The notes beneath the pieces are model-generated. The model worked only from the letters and a program-made list of their open reading frames with translations. It had not been told where the DNA came from and did no database searches. A program made the position numbers and the translations under genes. From CAYWMY01 sp046352935 (lineage in GTDB: Bacteria > Pseudomonadota > Gammaproteobacteria > Steroidobacterales > Steroidobacteraceae), in contig JAXMGR010000013.1 in NCBI GenBank assembly GCA_046352935.1, forward strand, positions 60,796-124,795: a stretch of 64,000 nt of DNA. The letters run 5' to 3'. Positions 26,803 through 35,503 of this stretch are shown one piece after another (position 1 is the first letter of the stretch; every line of letters starts with the position of its first letter).

Positions 26803-26808
26803 ATTATA
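26803..26808 (-). promoter_or_regulatory. -10 element of the typA promoter
   Basis: Perfect TATAAT on the minus strand, 31 bp upstream of the GTG start of typA. The predicted leader is only about 25 nt. No good -35 is visible. Confidence 0.5.
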
Positions 26809-26932
26809 CGTTCGGCCCGTGGCAACGCCATCTCTTTGATTTTTCTGACGCCCCCGCTGAGCGGCCGACCCTGCCAGGGGGACCGCCCCAGCCCGTGGAC
26901 CTCCGGACGAACGACGCCCGGCCGATCCGGGA

Positions 26933-27940
26933 TCAAAGGTATGTCGTCGCCTCCAGCCTTTCGGCCTGCTCGATCAGATCCCGGGTGAGGCGCTCCCAGT
27001 GCACGGCTTCCGCGAACCACGGGAACGCCGCCGGGAACGCCGGGTCAGTCCAGCGCCGCGCGAGCCACGCGTTGTAGTGGATCAGCCGCAGCGCGCGCAA
27101 AGCCTCGATCAACCGGGTCTGCCGGGAGTCGAAGCTTGCGAAACGCGTGTACCCGCGCAGCATGTCCTGCAGCTGTTCCTGCATTTCGTCGGCACTGCCC
27201 GCGAGCAGCATCCAGAGATCCTGCACCGCCGGCCCCGTCAGGGCGTCATCCAGGTCCACGAAGTGCGGGCCGGCGTCGGTCCAGAGGACGTTGCCGCGAT
27301 GACAGTCGCCGTGCAGCCGAAGCTGACGATAGGCCCCGACATCGTGGAATCGGCGCTCGACGAGCGGCAGCAACTGCTCGACCGCGTCCTCGAAACGCTG
27401 TTCAACGTGTACCGCGACGAATCCGCCGCCGAGTAGATACCGTGCCGGCTCGACCGCCCAGGCCTCCATGGTGAGCGTCGGTCGATGCTCGAAACGGCCG
27501 CGCGCGGCGACCGCATGCATGCGACCGATGAAGCGGCCCATCCACTCCCGATCGTCGGACGTCGCCAGCTCCGGCCAATGCCCGCCACGTCGAGGAAAGA
27601 TGGCGAACCGGAATCCGCCGTCACTGAACAGGGTCTGACCATCGACCAGCAGGGGTGCCACGACCGGCACCTCGGCAGCGGCCAGTTCCAGTGAAAACGC
27701 GTGTTCCTCCAGAATCGCAGCGTCCGACCAGCGACCCGGGCGATAGAACTTGACGACGACCGGCTCGTCGTCGTCCCGGCCGACCTGGTAGACGCGGTTC
27801 TCGTAGCTGCCGAGCGCCAGCACGCGTCCGTCGCAGGGCAGACCCACCGTCTCGACCGCACCGATGACGCGCTCGGGGGAGAGCCCGTCGAAGGGACGCG
27901 GCGCACCCGCGTCCTGTGATGCTCTTCGCGTGGAGGACAT
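26933..27940 (-). CDS. srkA: stress response serine/threonine kinase SrkA (YihE)
   Basis: Aminoglycoside phosphotransferase-like kinase that protects cells during envelope and oxidative stress. The 335 residues show GSYENRVYQVG and PVVVKFYRPGRW (ATP-binding Lys), catalytic loop LRLHGDCHRGNVLW, metal-binding HFVDLDDAL and the family-specific IFPRRGGHWPEL. Divergent from galE, 45 bp apart. Confidence 0.94.
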   Translation of the reverse strand: MSSTRRASQDAGAPRPFDGLSPERVIGAVETVGLPCDGRVLALGSYENRVYQVGRDDDEPVVVKFYRPGRWSDAAILEEHAFSLELAAAEVPVVAPLLVDGQTLFSDGGFRFAIFPRRGGHWPELATSDDREWMGRFIGRMHAVAARGRFEHRPTLTMEAWAVEPARYLLGGGFVAVHVEQRFEDAVEQLLPLVERRFHDVGAYRQLRLHGDCHRGNVLWTDAGPHFVDLDDALTGPAVQDLWMLLAGSADEMQEQLQDMLRGYTRFASFDSRQTRLIEALRALRLIHYNAWLARRWTDPAFPAAFPWFAEAVHWERLTRDLIEQAERLEATTYL

Positions 27941-27985
27941 CAGCAGGCTGATATCATGCTTCGAGTCGCGTGGGAACCCGATTTC

Positions 27986-28975
27986 ATGTCAACGATCCTC
28001 GTCACAGGCGGTGCCGGCTACATCGGCAGCCATGTAGTACGGCAGCTGGGCGAACGCGGCGAGCGAATCGTCGTGCTCGACAACCTTTCCACGGGCTTCC
28101 GCTCCGCGGTCCTGCACGGCGAGCTCGTCGTCGGTGACACCGGGGACGAGGCACTGGTCACGCGCCTGCTCGAGCAGCACGGAATCGATGCGGTGCTGCA
28201 CTTCGCCGCGCACATCGTGGTGCCGGAATCCGTCGCCAACCCGCTCAAGTACTACCGCAACAATACGGCCAACACGCGCACCCTGCTCGAATGTGCGGTC
28301 CGCGCCGGCGTCCGGCACTTCATCTTCTCGTCCACGGCGGCCGTTTACGGCATGCCGGCCGGCGGCGTCGCCGGTGAGGATTCGCCGACACAGCCGATCA
28401 ATCCGTACGGCCTGTCGAAACTCATGAGCGAATGGATGCTGAGGGACGTAGCTGCCGTGACACCGCTGCGATACGTCGCGCTGCGTTACTTCAACGTGGC
28501 AGGCGCCGACCCGGAAGCCCGGATCGGACAGTCGACTCCGGAAGCAACGCACCTGATCAAAGTGGCTTGCGAGGCCGTGACCGGCAAGCGTGCGCATGTC
28601 GCCATCTTTGGAACCGACTACGACACCCCGGACGGAACCTGCATCCGTGACTATATTCATGTCGAAGATCTCGCAGCCGCCCACCTGCGGGCGCTCGATC
28701 ACCTGCGCTCGGGAGGCGCCTCCACCACACTCAACTGCGGCTACGGCAGGGGCTTCAGCGTGCGCGAGGTACTCGACGCCGTCGATCGCGTTTCGGGAAC
28801 CACGCTGGTCCGTCGCGAGGAGACGCGCCGAGCCGGGGATCCGCCGCGGCTGGTCGCCAGGGCCGACGCGATTCGCCAGGTGCTCGGCTGGGCACCACGC
28901 CACGACGACCTCGACCACATCGTGCGGACTGCTCTGGCCTGGGAGAGACAGATCGTCGGCTCGAACCGGCACTGA
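27986..28975 (+). CDS. galE: UDP-glucose 4-epimerase
   Basis: Extended short-chain dehydrogenase that interconverts UDP-glucose and UDP-galactose (or the GlcNAc/GalNAc forms). The 329 residues start with the NAD motif VTGGAGYIGSHV. The catalytic Ser lies in IFSSTAAVYG and the YxxxK pair in NPYGLSKLM. The ATG at 27986 gives the standard N-terminus; an ATG at 27956 adds 10 residues. It could feed the glycan locus at 38-64 kb. Confidence 0.93.
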   Translation: MSTILVTGGAGYIGSHVVRQLGERGERIVVLDNLSTGFRSAVLHGELVVGDTGDEALVTRLLEQHGIDAVLHFAAHIVVPESVANPLKYYRNNTANTRTLLECAVRAGVRHFIFSSTAAVYGMPAGGVAGEDSPTQPINPYGLSKLMSEWMLRDVAAVTPLRYVALRYFNVAGADPEARIGQSTPEATHLIKVACEAVTGKRAHVAIFGTDYDTPDGTCIRDYIHVEDLAAAHLRALDHLRSGGASTTLNCGYGRGFSVREVLDAVDRVSGTTLVRREETRRAGDPPRLVARADAIRQVLGWAPRHDDLDHIVRTALAWERQIVGSNRH

Positions 28976-29025
28976 GGCGCGGACACCAGCGCCCGTACCT
29001 CAGCGGACTTCGGAACGAGCGGGAA

Positions 29026-29391
29026 TCAGACGTCAGTAACCCGGCGTCCGCGCCCGGCCCGCCGCTCTCCCGAATGCCGATCGCGCGACGGCAGTCCCTG
29101 GTCCTGCTCCCGGCGGTTGTGATGCCGCCGGTCCTCATGATGCCTGTAACGACAGGTGCACTGTGTGGCATCACAGAGGTCCAGCGGGAACGCCGGGGCT
29201 TCAGCAGAAAGGTAGCGGCGCTCCTTCAGGAGCTTTGCCTGCGCGCAGGCGCTCTGACCCGGCACCACGCTCACCGCGTGGTATGGGTTCGCAACGCGGT
29301 GAACGGCAACGTTTTCCCGATCCAGGACGACGCGCGCCTGAAGCTTCTTGCGAAAGAACCACGTCGAAAAATCGAAACCCACGGCACGCAT
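29026..29391 (-). CDS. small conserved Cys-containing protein, paralogue A
   Basis: Not recognised as a named family. The 121 residues share an ordered block with the gene at 31441-31821: PYHAVS, a Cys ~10 residues on, then RRYLSAEAPAFPLDLCD, TQCTCRYRHHEDRR, and a basic tail with GERRAGRGRR. The conserved Cys, CxC and His-His-x-Asp pattern suggests metal or nucleic acid binding, but this is inference. No signal peptide or membrane helix. It lies downstream of tRNA-Glu on the same strand. The ATG at 29391 is tentative; AGGGG abuts it. Confidence 0.7.
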   Translation of the reverse strand: MRAVGFDFSTWFFRKKLQARVVLDRENVAVHRVANPYHAVSVVPGQSACAQAKLLKERRYLSAEAPAFPLDLCDATQCTCRYRHHEDRRHHNRREQDQGLPSRDRHSGERRAGRGRRVTDV

Positions 29392-29549
29392 CCCCTGTCG
29401 CAACGTCCATGCAGCCCGTGCACGACCCGGAACCTCCTGAAGTTCCCGGAAAGCTCGGTGTGGGGCCTTCAGGTTTTCCCTGAGTCTACCTCGACGGAAG
29501 TCGTTCAGGCCAGAACCATCGCCGCGATGCCATCCTGGCCATCAACGGA

Positions 29550-29625
29550 TGGCGTCCCCACGGGGATTCGAACCCCGGTCGCAACCGTGAAAGGGTTGTG
29601 TCCTAGGCCTCTAGACGATGGGGAC
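29550..29625 (-). tRNA. tRNA-Glu (anticodon UUC)
   Basis: A 76-nt cloverleaf on the minus strand with encoded CCA. Acceptor stem GTCCCCA/TGGGGAC, anticodon loop CTTTCAC, T-arm with GGTTCGAATCC. It follows tRNA-Ala by 19 bp, downstream of gltX, the enzyme that charges it. Confidence 0.97.
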
Positions 29626-29644
29626 CCGGAACAGTGCAAGTGAT

Positions 29645-29720
<76 letters not shown>

Positions 29721-29810
29721 ACACGAGGGCGGGCATTCTCCAAGACAGTTCGAGGAGTGTCAACGCCGAAAATCCCCCGCCTCGGGCAACGATCGGGACG
29801 TGCGCCGTCT

Positions 29811-31208
29811 TCAAACCACGATATAGGCGATCGCCCGGTCCAGACGCTTGAGCGTCGTTTCGCGTCCGAGCACCTCCAGCGTCCGATCAATCGGCGGAGA
29901 GACACTACCTCCTGAAACGGCGACGCGCAGAGGCTGGGCAATCTTCCCCAGGCCCACGCCCCGTTCCTCGGCGAGGCGCTGCAGAACACCGTGGATCGCG
30001 GCCGCCGACCACTCGCCGACGGTACCGAGCCGATGCCGCAGGTCCACGAGCGCCGGCCGGGACTCGGCCGTGAGGAACTTCGATGCCGCCTTTTCTTCAT
30101 ACCAGGCCGGCTCGTGAAAAAAGAATACGCATCCCTGGGCCATTTCCGCCAGCGTCTTCGACCGTTCGCGCAGGGTCTCGACGACGGCGGTGAGCGGCGG
30201 CCCCCTCGTCACGTCGATGTCCATGGCCTTCAGGTGCCACTCCAGCTCTGCGGCGAGCCGGTCTGCGCCTGCGCGCATCATGTGCTGCTGGCTGATCCAC
30301 GAAAGCTTGTCGGGATTGATCGCCGAGGCGGACTTGTTGACGGCGCCCAGATCGAAGACCTGTCTGAGCTCCTCGAGACTGAAGAGCTCCTGGTCACCGT
30401 GTGACCACCCGAGTCGCACGAGATAGTTGAGCAGCGCCTCCGGCAGAAAGCCCTGCTCTCGATACTGCAACACGCTGACTGCGCCATGTCGTTTCGACAG
30501 CTTTGCACCGTCCGGCCCGAGAATCATCGGAACATGAGCGTAGACCGGCGGGTCCGCACCCATGGCCTTCAGCATGTTGATCTGGCGCGGCGTGTTGTTC
30601 AGATGGTCATCGCCACGGATGACATGGGTGATCCGCATGTCGTAATCATCGACGACGACGCAGAAGTTGTACGTCGGATTGCCGTCGGATCGCTGGATGA
30701 TGAGATCGTCCAGTTCGGTGTTCTGGAACGTGACCCGGCCATGGACGACGTCGTCGACGACGACCACACCTTCCCGCGGATTTGCAAAACGCACGACCGG
30801 AGCGACCCCGGGCCGCACCGCGCCATGGTCCCGGCAACGACCGTCGTACCGTGGCTTCTCCTTGCGCGCGAGCTGCGCCGTGCGCATTTCCTCCAGCTCT
30901 TCCTTGCTGCAATAGCAGTGATAGGCGCGTCCGTCAGCGAGCCATTCCCGGATCACCGCCCGGTATCGATCGTAGCGTCGTGTCTGGTAATAGGGCCCCT
31001 CGTCGATATCCAACCCCAGCCACTGGAGGCCGTCGAGAATCACGCGGACGGCTTCGTCCGTGGACCGTTCCCGATCGGTGTCCTCTACGCGCAGGACGAA
31101 CGTCCCGCCGTGGCGTCGAGCGTACAGCCAGGAAAACAGCGCCGTGCGGACGCCGCCGATGTGTAGCAGCCCGGTCGGGCTGGGCGCAAACCGGGTTCGT
31201 ACCTGCAT
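29811..31208 (-). CDS. gltX: glutamyl-tRNA synthetase
   Basis: Class I synthetase charging tRNA-Glu. The 465 residues carry the HIGH-type motif FAPSPTGLLHIGGVRTA, a zinc knuckle (HCYCS and GRCRDH) and the KMSKS-type loop GAKLSKRHGA. The ATG at 31208 gives the standard MQVRTRFAPSPTG start; an ATG at 31226 is in frame. A zinc-containing, gammaproteobacterial-type enzyme. The tRNA-Ala and tRNA-Glu genes follow. Confidence 0.97.
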   Translation of the reverse strand: MQVRTRFAPSPTGLLHIGGVRTALFSWLYARRHGGTFVLRVEDTDRERSTDEAVRVILDGLQWLGLDIDEGPYYQTRRYDRYRAVIREWLADGRAYHCYCSKEELEEMRTAQLARKEKPRYDGRCRDHGAVRPGVAPVVRFANPREGVVVVDDVVHGRVTFQNTELDDLIIQRSDGNPTYNFCVVVDDYDMRITHVIRGDDHLNNTPRQINMLKAMGADPPVYAHVPMILGPDGAKLSKRHGAVSVLQYREQGFLPEALLNYLVRLGWSHGDQELFSLEELRQVFDLGAVNKSASAINPDKLSWISQQHMMRAGADRLAAELEWHLKAMDIDVTRGPPLTAVVETLRERSKTLAEMAQGCVFFFHEPAWYEEKAASKFLTAESRPALVDLRHRLGTVGEWSAAAIHGVLQRLAEERGVGLGKIAQPLRVAVSGGSVSPPIDRTLEVLGRETTLKRLDRAIAYIVV

Positions 31209-31279
31209 ACCGGGGACGGATTCCACATGGCCGAAGGGCCGCGGATTCTAGCAGAGCGCCGGCTTACCGCCGGTTTGCG

Positions 31280-31309
31280 TTGACCCTCGAATGCGGGCGC
31301 CCTTAGACT
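31280..31309 (+). promoter_or_regulatory. promoter of tRNA-Val
   Basis: TTGACC at 31280-31285 and TAGACT at 31304-31309, 18 bp apart, place the start a few bases before the tRNA. It is followed by a GC-rich discriminator (ACGCGCCC), typical of stringently controlled stable RNA promoters. Confidence 0.65.
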
Positions 31310-31321
31310 ACGCGCCCCCAC

Positions 31322-31396
31322 GGGCGGTTAGCTCAGCGGTAGAGCACTGCTTTCACACGGCAGGGGTCACAGGTTCAAATCCTGTACCGCCCACCA
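31322..31396 (+). tRNA. tRNA-Val (anticodon CAC)
   Basis: A 75-nt cloverleaf with encoded CCA. Acceptor stem GGGCGGT/ACCGCCC, D-arm with AGCTCAGCGGTAGAGC, anticodon stem CTGCT/GGCAG (closing T-G) and loop TTCACAC, T-arm AGGTTCAAATCCT. It reads GUG codons, frequent in this GC-rich genome. It is divergent from gltX. Confidence 0.96.
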
Positions 31397-31440
31397 TCCC
31401 CGACCATGGCCCGCGTGCCCCGGCTCGGTGATTCCAGACA

Positions 31441-31821
31441 CTACGCACGGTCCGGATCGCGCCGCCCTCGTCCCTTGCGGCGTTCCTCTCCGGAATTGAC
31501 CATGCCCAGCTTCCACAGGTCGCGCAGCCGCCGGTCCGCCTCGACCCGCCGATCGACGTGGTGCACATACCGGCAGCCGCAGTTCCTGACATCGCACCCG
31601 GCGAGCGGTAGTTTCGGCGCCTCGGCCGCCAGGAAACGCGCGCCGATCAAGGCCTCGACCTGTCTGCAGCAGTCGCGGCCCACGGCGAGGCTTACGGCGT
31701 GATAGGGGCTTTCCTGCTTCCTGCGGACGGTAGAAGACGCTGGCGCGACCACGCGACCGCGCGAGGAGCCACCAAGGCGCCCGAAAAGGCGCGAAAGCCA
31801 GGAAGTTGAATCACGAGCCAT
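31441..31821 (-). CDS. small conserved Cys-containing protein, paralogue B
   Basis: Paralogue of the gene at 29026-29391; function unknown. The 126 residues contain PYHAVS, RDCCRQ, ARFLAAEAPKLPLAGCD, RNCGCRYVHHVDRR and the basic end GEERRKGRGRR. Between the two proteins the block PYHAVS...C...(F/Y)LxAEAPxxPLxxCDxxxCxCRYxHHxDRR is conserved while the N-termini differ. It lies 11 bp downstream of the response regulator gene on the same strand, so it may be the last gene of that operon. Its stop faces the end of tRNA-Val. Confidence 0.75.
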   Translation of the reverse strand: MARDSTSWLSRLFGRLGGSSRGRVVAPASSTVRRKQESPYHAVSLAVGRDCCRQVEALIGARFLAAEAPKLPLAGCDVRNCGCRYVHHVDRRVEADRRLRDLWKLGMVNSGEERRKGRGRRDPDRA

Positions 31822-31832
31822 CGCGCCCCCCC

Positions 31833-33149
31833 TCAGGACTTGAACTCCTCGGTTGAGATTCCGTGCCGGGACAGCAGCTTGTAGAAGTCCGTGCGATTCC
31901 TGCGCGCGAGCCGAGCGGCCTGTGTGACATTGCCGCGCGTCACGCGCAACAACTGTTCGAGATAGCCGCGCGTGAATTCGTCCCGCGCTTCGTCGAAGGA
32001 CGGCACACGGCTGCCGCCACCGATCGCGCCGTGCACGAGTTCCGCGCTGATGACCGGCCCGCGCGCCACCGACGCCGCCTGCTGCACGGTCGCGGCAAGC
32101 TGCTGGACGTTACCCGGCCACTCCGTCGTCATCAGCAACTCGATGGCTTCAGGTGCAAAGATCTTGCGGTCGCCATCGCTGCCCAGCAGATCCAGGAAGT
32201 GAGCGACCAGCAACGGAATGTCTTCCCGACGCCGCGCCAGGGGCGGCAGGTCGATGTGTACCGTGGACAGGCGGTACAGGAGGTCTTCGCGGAACTGACC
32301 GCGGGAGGCAGCAGCCTGCAGGTCGCGGCAGCTCGTAGCGATGATGCGTACTGCGGCCGGCTGACCACCGACCGCCGTACAACTCGCATCCATCAGACTC
32401 ATCAGGCTCGCCTGCGCCGGGGCCGCGAGCTCCGCAACCTCATCGAGCAGCAACGTTCCACCACCGGCTGCAGCGAACGCCGCCGCGAGGTCGCTGTCGG
32501 CCGATCTGGCCGCCGACTCGGCTCCCTCGGAATAGATGCGGGACACCTGAAGAGTGCCGCAATCGAAGACGATCAACGGTGCCGAGCACCGGCCGCTGGC
32601 CCGGTGGACGGCGCGCGCGAGGAGGTGCTTGCCGGTACCCGGCTGGCCGGTGATCAGAATGCAGACATCGCCGGCAGCGGCCGTCTGCGCCTGGGCGAGG
32701 CGCTCCTCCATCGCAGGGCTGCGGGTGACGATGTCCGACCGCCAGTCATCATCGCTGTCCTTGAATCCAGACACGGACATGGCGCGCGTCAGCTGCTCGA
32801 ACAGCTGATCCTTGTCGATCGGCTTGGTCAGGAACGCGAAGGCCCCGCTCCTGGTCGCCGAAACGGCATCGGGGATGGTGCCGTGCGCTGTCATGATGAT
32901 GACGGGCAATGTTGGATAACGGCGTTGCAGCTCCTTGAGCAGGGCGAGCCCGTCCATTTCGGCCATGCGGAGATCAGACAGCACGACGTCGGGTCGGAAC
33001 TTCGGCAGGGAAGTGAGCGACTGGGCGGCGTTCTCGCAGGCGGCAACGACATAGCCTTCAGCTCGCAGGCGGATCGTCAGCAGTCGCAACAGCCCCGGAT
33101 CGTCGTCGACAACGAGGACACGGGCACGCCGATTTCCGGATTCCTTCAT
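31833..33149 (-). CDS. QseF/GlrR-like response regulator with degenerate AAA+ domain
   Basis: The 438 residues hold a receiver (1-125; acidic DDD, phospho-Asp in VVLSDLRMAEMDG, Lys in LTKPIDK), an AAA+ domain (about 140-370) and a Fis-like helix-turn-helix (GNVTQAARLARRNRTDFYKLL). The AAA+ part keeps Walker A GQPGTGKHLLARAVH, Walker B GGTLLLDEVAEL and the FREDLLYRL arginine finger. The GAFTGA loop that touches sigma-54 is absent; its place is taken by EGAESAARSAD. It may therefore act independently of sigma-54. It overlaps the lipoprotein gene by 4 bp. Confidence 0.88.
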   Translation of the reverse strand: MKESGNRRARVLVVDDDPGLLRLLTIRLRAEGYVVAACENAAQSLTSLPKFRPDVVLSDLRMAEMDGLALLKELQRRYPTLPVIIMTAHGTIPDAVSATRSGAFAFLTKPIDKDQLFEQLTRAMSVSGFKDSDDDWRSDIVTRSPAMEERLAQAQTAAAGDVCILITGQPGTGKHLLARAVHRASGRCSAPLIVFDCGTLQVSRIYSEGAESAARSADSDLAAAFAAAGGGTLLLDEVAELAAPAQASLMSLMDASCTAVGGQPAAVRIIATSCRDLQAAASRGQFREDLLYRLSTVHIDLPPLARRREDIPLLVAHFLDLLGSDGDRKIFAPEAIELLMTTEWPGNVQQLAATVQQAASVARGPVISAELVHGAIGGGSRVPSFDEARDEFTRGYLEQLLRVTRGNVTQAARLARRNRTDFYKLLSRHGISTEEFKS

Positions 33150-33787
33150 GGCTTCGCACCCGATGGTGCGGGGCGGCGATCGCTCATGTTGCGCTCCAGA
33201 TTCGCAATTGCGTCGAGTTTGGCCCGGGCGTCGGCGAGATCCTTCCTGGCCTGCTCGTTCTCCTCGGTGAGCACCTGAATGCGGCGATTGAGGGCAGCGA
33301 TTCTCTCGCGGTCCAGGCGCCCGCTGCGATCGCGCTGCCGCTGTGTTTCAACCTCCCTCGCAGTGACGGCATTCAGGTTTGCGAGCATGATCGATACGAG
33401 CGCGCGCTCCTGCGGCAGCAACTGCTCCGGAACCGCGAGGAGTTCGAGAAGCATCTTGCGCCCGGCAACTGGATCGCTGCCGCTGTGTCCCGGCAGGCTG
33501 AGGATCATCGCGTACTTGAGGCGAACGGCAATCGTCGAATCGACCAGTGCAGCCGCCTTCGCCGCAGCCACGATCTCGGCCTGCTCGGACGCCGGGGCGG
33601 CGTTCAGAGCCGCAAGAGCGTTGAGGTAGTCCGCGACCACCTCCGACTCATGGGAGACGACCGCTGCGGGGACCGGCACGGGATGGGCACGCGAGCGCAT
33701 CGACCCCGGCCAGCCGCAGCCTGCGAGGGTCGAAGCCAGCCCCAGACAAACCATCAATCCCGTCGCTCTGGACCGCTCAAATCGCAT
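33146..33787 (-). CDS. QseG/YfhG-like outer-membrane lipoprotein
   Basis: About 213 residues with a lipoprotein signal ending in LASTLAGC. The mature part is helical, with a C-terminal coiled coil (about 145-200; RIAALNRRIQVLTEENEQA). Low similarity is expected, but the position between kinase and response regulator is that of qseG/yfhG in the qseE-qseG-qseF operon, where the protein modulates the kinase. The start could be GTG 33799, GTG 33793 or ATG 33787; AGAGGT precedes them. It overlaps both neighbours. Confidence 0.75.
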   Translation of the reverse strand: MRFERSRATGLMVCLGLASTLAGCGWPGSMRSRAHPVPVPAAVVSHESEVVADYLNALAALNAAPASEQAEIVAAAKAAALVDSTIAVRLKYAMILSLPGHSGSDPVAGRKMLLELLAVPEQLLPQERALVSIMLANLNAVTAREVETQRQRDRSGRLDRERIAALNRRIQVLTEENEQARKDLADARAKLDAIANLERNMSDRRPAPSGAKP

Positions 33788-35234
33788 CAGCACGCTCACC
33801 TCTAACCGTCTGCCGCAGGGGCAGGGTCAACCGGAAGTGAGCCCCCTGAAACTCGCCATCGACGATCTCGACCGTGCCGCCGTGGACCTGCAGGAATTCC
33901 AGCACCACCGACAACCCTATGCCCGTACCCTTGAGCGGACCGGAGTGCAATGCATTTCCGGTCTGAAAAGCCTCGAAGATCCGCTCGCGCTCCTTGACCG
34001 GAATCCCGGGTCCGGAATCCGCGAAATCGACGACAGCCCGATCATCCGAACACCGCGCATGGATATGGATAACCCCGTTGCGCGGAGTGTAATTCAATGC
34101 GTTCGACAGCAGGTTGTCGAAAACCAGACGCAGCTTCCCGCGGTCCGCATAGAGCAGGATGTCTTCGATGTTGAGGTCCAGCCGCAGCCGGTGAGCGACG
34201 ATCGCCAGCCGCTGCGTATCAATGACACTCTTCACGACAGCTCGCAGCTGAAATTCCGATAATTCCAGTCCAACGGAACTCGACTGCCAGGCACTGAACG
34301 ACAACAGGTTTTCGATGAGTCGCTGCAGAGACAGCGCGTTCTCCCGGAGAATGCCAACGACCTCCCGTTGCGGCTCACCCAGGTCACCCACGGCCCCCTC
34401 GAGCAGCAGATCCGTGCCCTCCCGAATGTTCGCCAGCGGGGTCTTGAGCTCGTGCGACATGTGTCTGAGGAACCGGTTCTTTTCCTGCGCAAGTTCCAGC
34501 AGACGCGTACGAAGCCATTCCAGCTGCCCACCCAGTGCCTCGAGGTCCCGCGGACCCGCGATCGCAATCGCCCGGGAGAACGTGCCGCGCCCGAGCTCCG
34601 CGATGGCCCGATCGATCGCCCGTAACGGCCGGAGCACATGAAGCACCAGGAACAACGCGAACAGCACGCTCGCAGGCACCAGCAGCGAAATGGTCCAGAG
34701 CAGGCGCCGGCGGTGGGTATTCGCCCTGGACTCCAGCGCCGCCAGCCGATCATCGATGTGTCGTCGGGTCGCCAGAGACAATTGCGTCGCAGCCACCGTC
34801 AGTCGATCGAAAGAGGCCTGCATCGCTGCGATGTCCGAGACTCCCCCCGGGGCCGTGACAATCCGCAGCGTCTCACCGGCCACGAGGCCCACCTTCTGGA
34901 GTTCCCGGCCCACAGCACCGTCATCAAGTGCACGCCCCACACCGGCAATGCTCGCCATGAACCTCTGTTGATTGCTCGCGAACGCCTCGACGAGCCGTGG
35001 ATCCTTCAGGACGCTGTAGAGGTTCGCCGATCGCTCCATGGCAGAAATGTGCTCGAAAAGGCTCTGGTTCTGACGGGTGACTTCAACGCTGCGTCGAACC
35101 AGGTTCTGGCTCTCGGTCGACAGTCTCTGCAGCTGAATGCCCCCGTACAGCACAGCAGTGACGAGCGGCACGGCAATCAGCAGCAGCCCCAGTACCAGCA
35201 GGTCGGTCAGCGATCTTGGTCGGAAGAAGCGCAT
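33777..35234 (-). CDS. QseE/GlrK-like sensor histidine kinase
   Basis: Inner-membrane kinase of about 485 residues. First helix LTDLLVLGLLLIAVPLVTAV (9-28), a ~140-residue periplasmic helical domain, second helix TISLLVPASVLFALFLVLHV, a HAMP linker (RPLRAIDRAIAELGRG), the phospho-acceptor box FLRHMSHELKTPLANI, N box NLLSNALNYTPR, G1 FADSGPGI and G2 KGTGIGLSVVLEFL. It opens the three-gene operon with the lipoprotein and the regulator. The ATG at 35234 sits just before the first membrane helix. Confidence 0.92.
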   Translation of the reverse strand: MRFFRPRSLTDLLVLGLLLIAVPLVTAVLYGGIQLQRLSTESQNLVRRSVEVTRQNQSLFEHISAMERSANLYSVLKDPRLVEAFASNQQRFMASIAGVGRALDDGAVGRELQKVGLVAGETLRIVTAPGGVSDIAAMQASFDRLTVAATQLSLATRRHIDDRLAALESRANTHRRRLLWTISLLVPASVLFALFLVLHVLRPLRAIDRAIAELGRGTFSRAIAIAGPRDLEALGGQLEWLRTRLLELAQEKNRFLRHMSHELKTPLANIREGTDLLLEGAVGDLGEPQREVVGILRENALSLQRLIENLLSFSAWQSSSVGLELSEFQLRAVVKSVIDTQRLAIVAHRLRLDLNIEDILLYADRGKLRLVFDNLLSNALNYTPRNGVIHIHARCSDDRAVVDFADSGPGIPVKERERIFEAFQTGNALHSGPLKGTGIGLSVVLEFLQVHGGTVEIVDGEFQGAHFRLTLPLRQTVRGERADAI

Positions 35235-35456
35235 GTATGCGGTTTCGACAGTAAACCGAACGATTCCCTGTTCGACATAATACGCGGCCGGTAGTACTGC
35301 CGCCCCGCTTCTGCCGGAGAAATCGTGCGAGCCGGATTCGATGCAATCCGCAGTTTTGAAGCGGATCACCAGGCACGTTTACAGAATGGCGGGATTCGTC
35401 GCCATGCTGCGACAGCCGCTCCGTAGCGAAAGCGCGGATCGCGGGTAGATTTGCCC

Positions 35457-35479
35457 CCGCCGCAAATCGGGTGCGGCGG
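35457..35479 (+). other. hairpin upstream of the Ig-repeat gene
   Basis: CCGCCGCA and TGCGGCGG form a perfect 8-bp stem with a 7-nt loop, 24 bp before the ATG at 35504. It could influence translation or be an operator; no known riboswitch was recognised. The rest of 35235-35503 has an ATAATA/TATTAT at 35277-35282 that may serve the divergent kinase operon. Confidence 0.3.
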
Positions 35480-35503
35480 TCCGTCGAAGAGAGCGTCTGT
35501 CCT

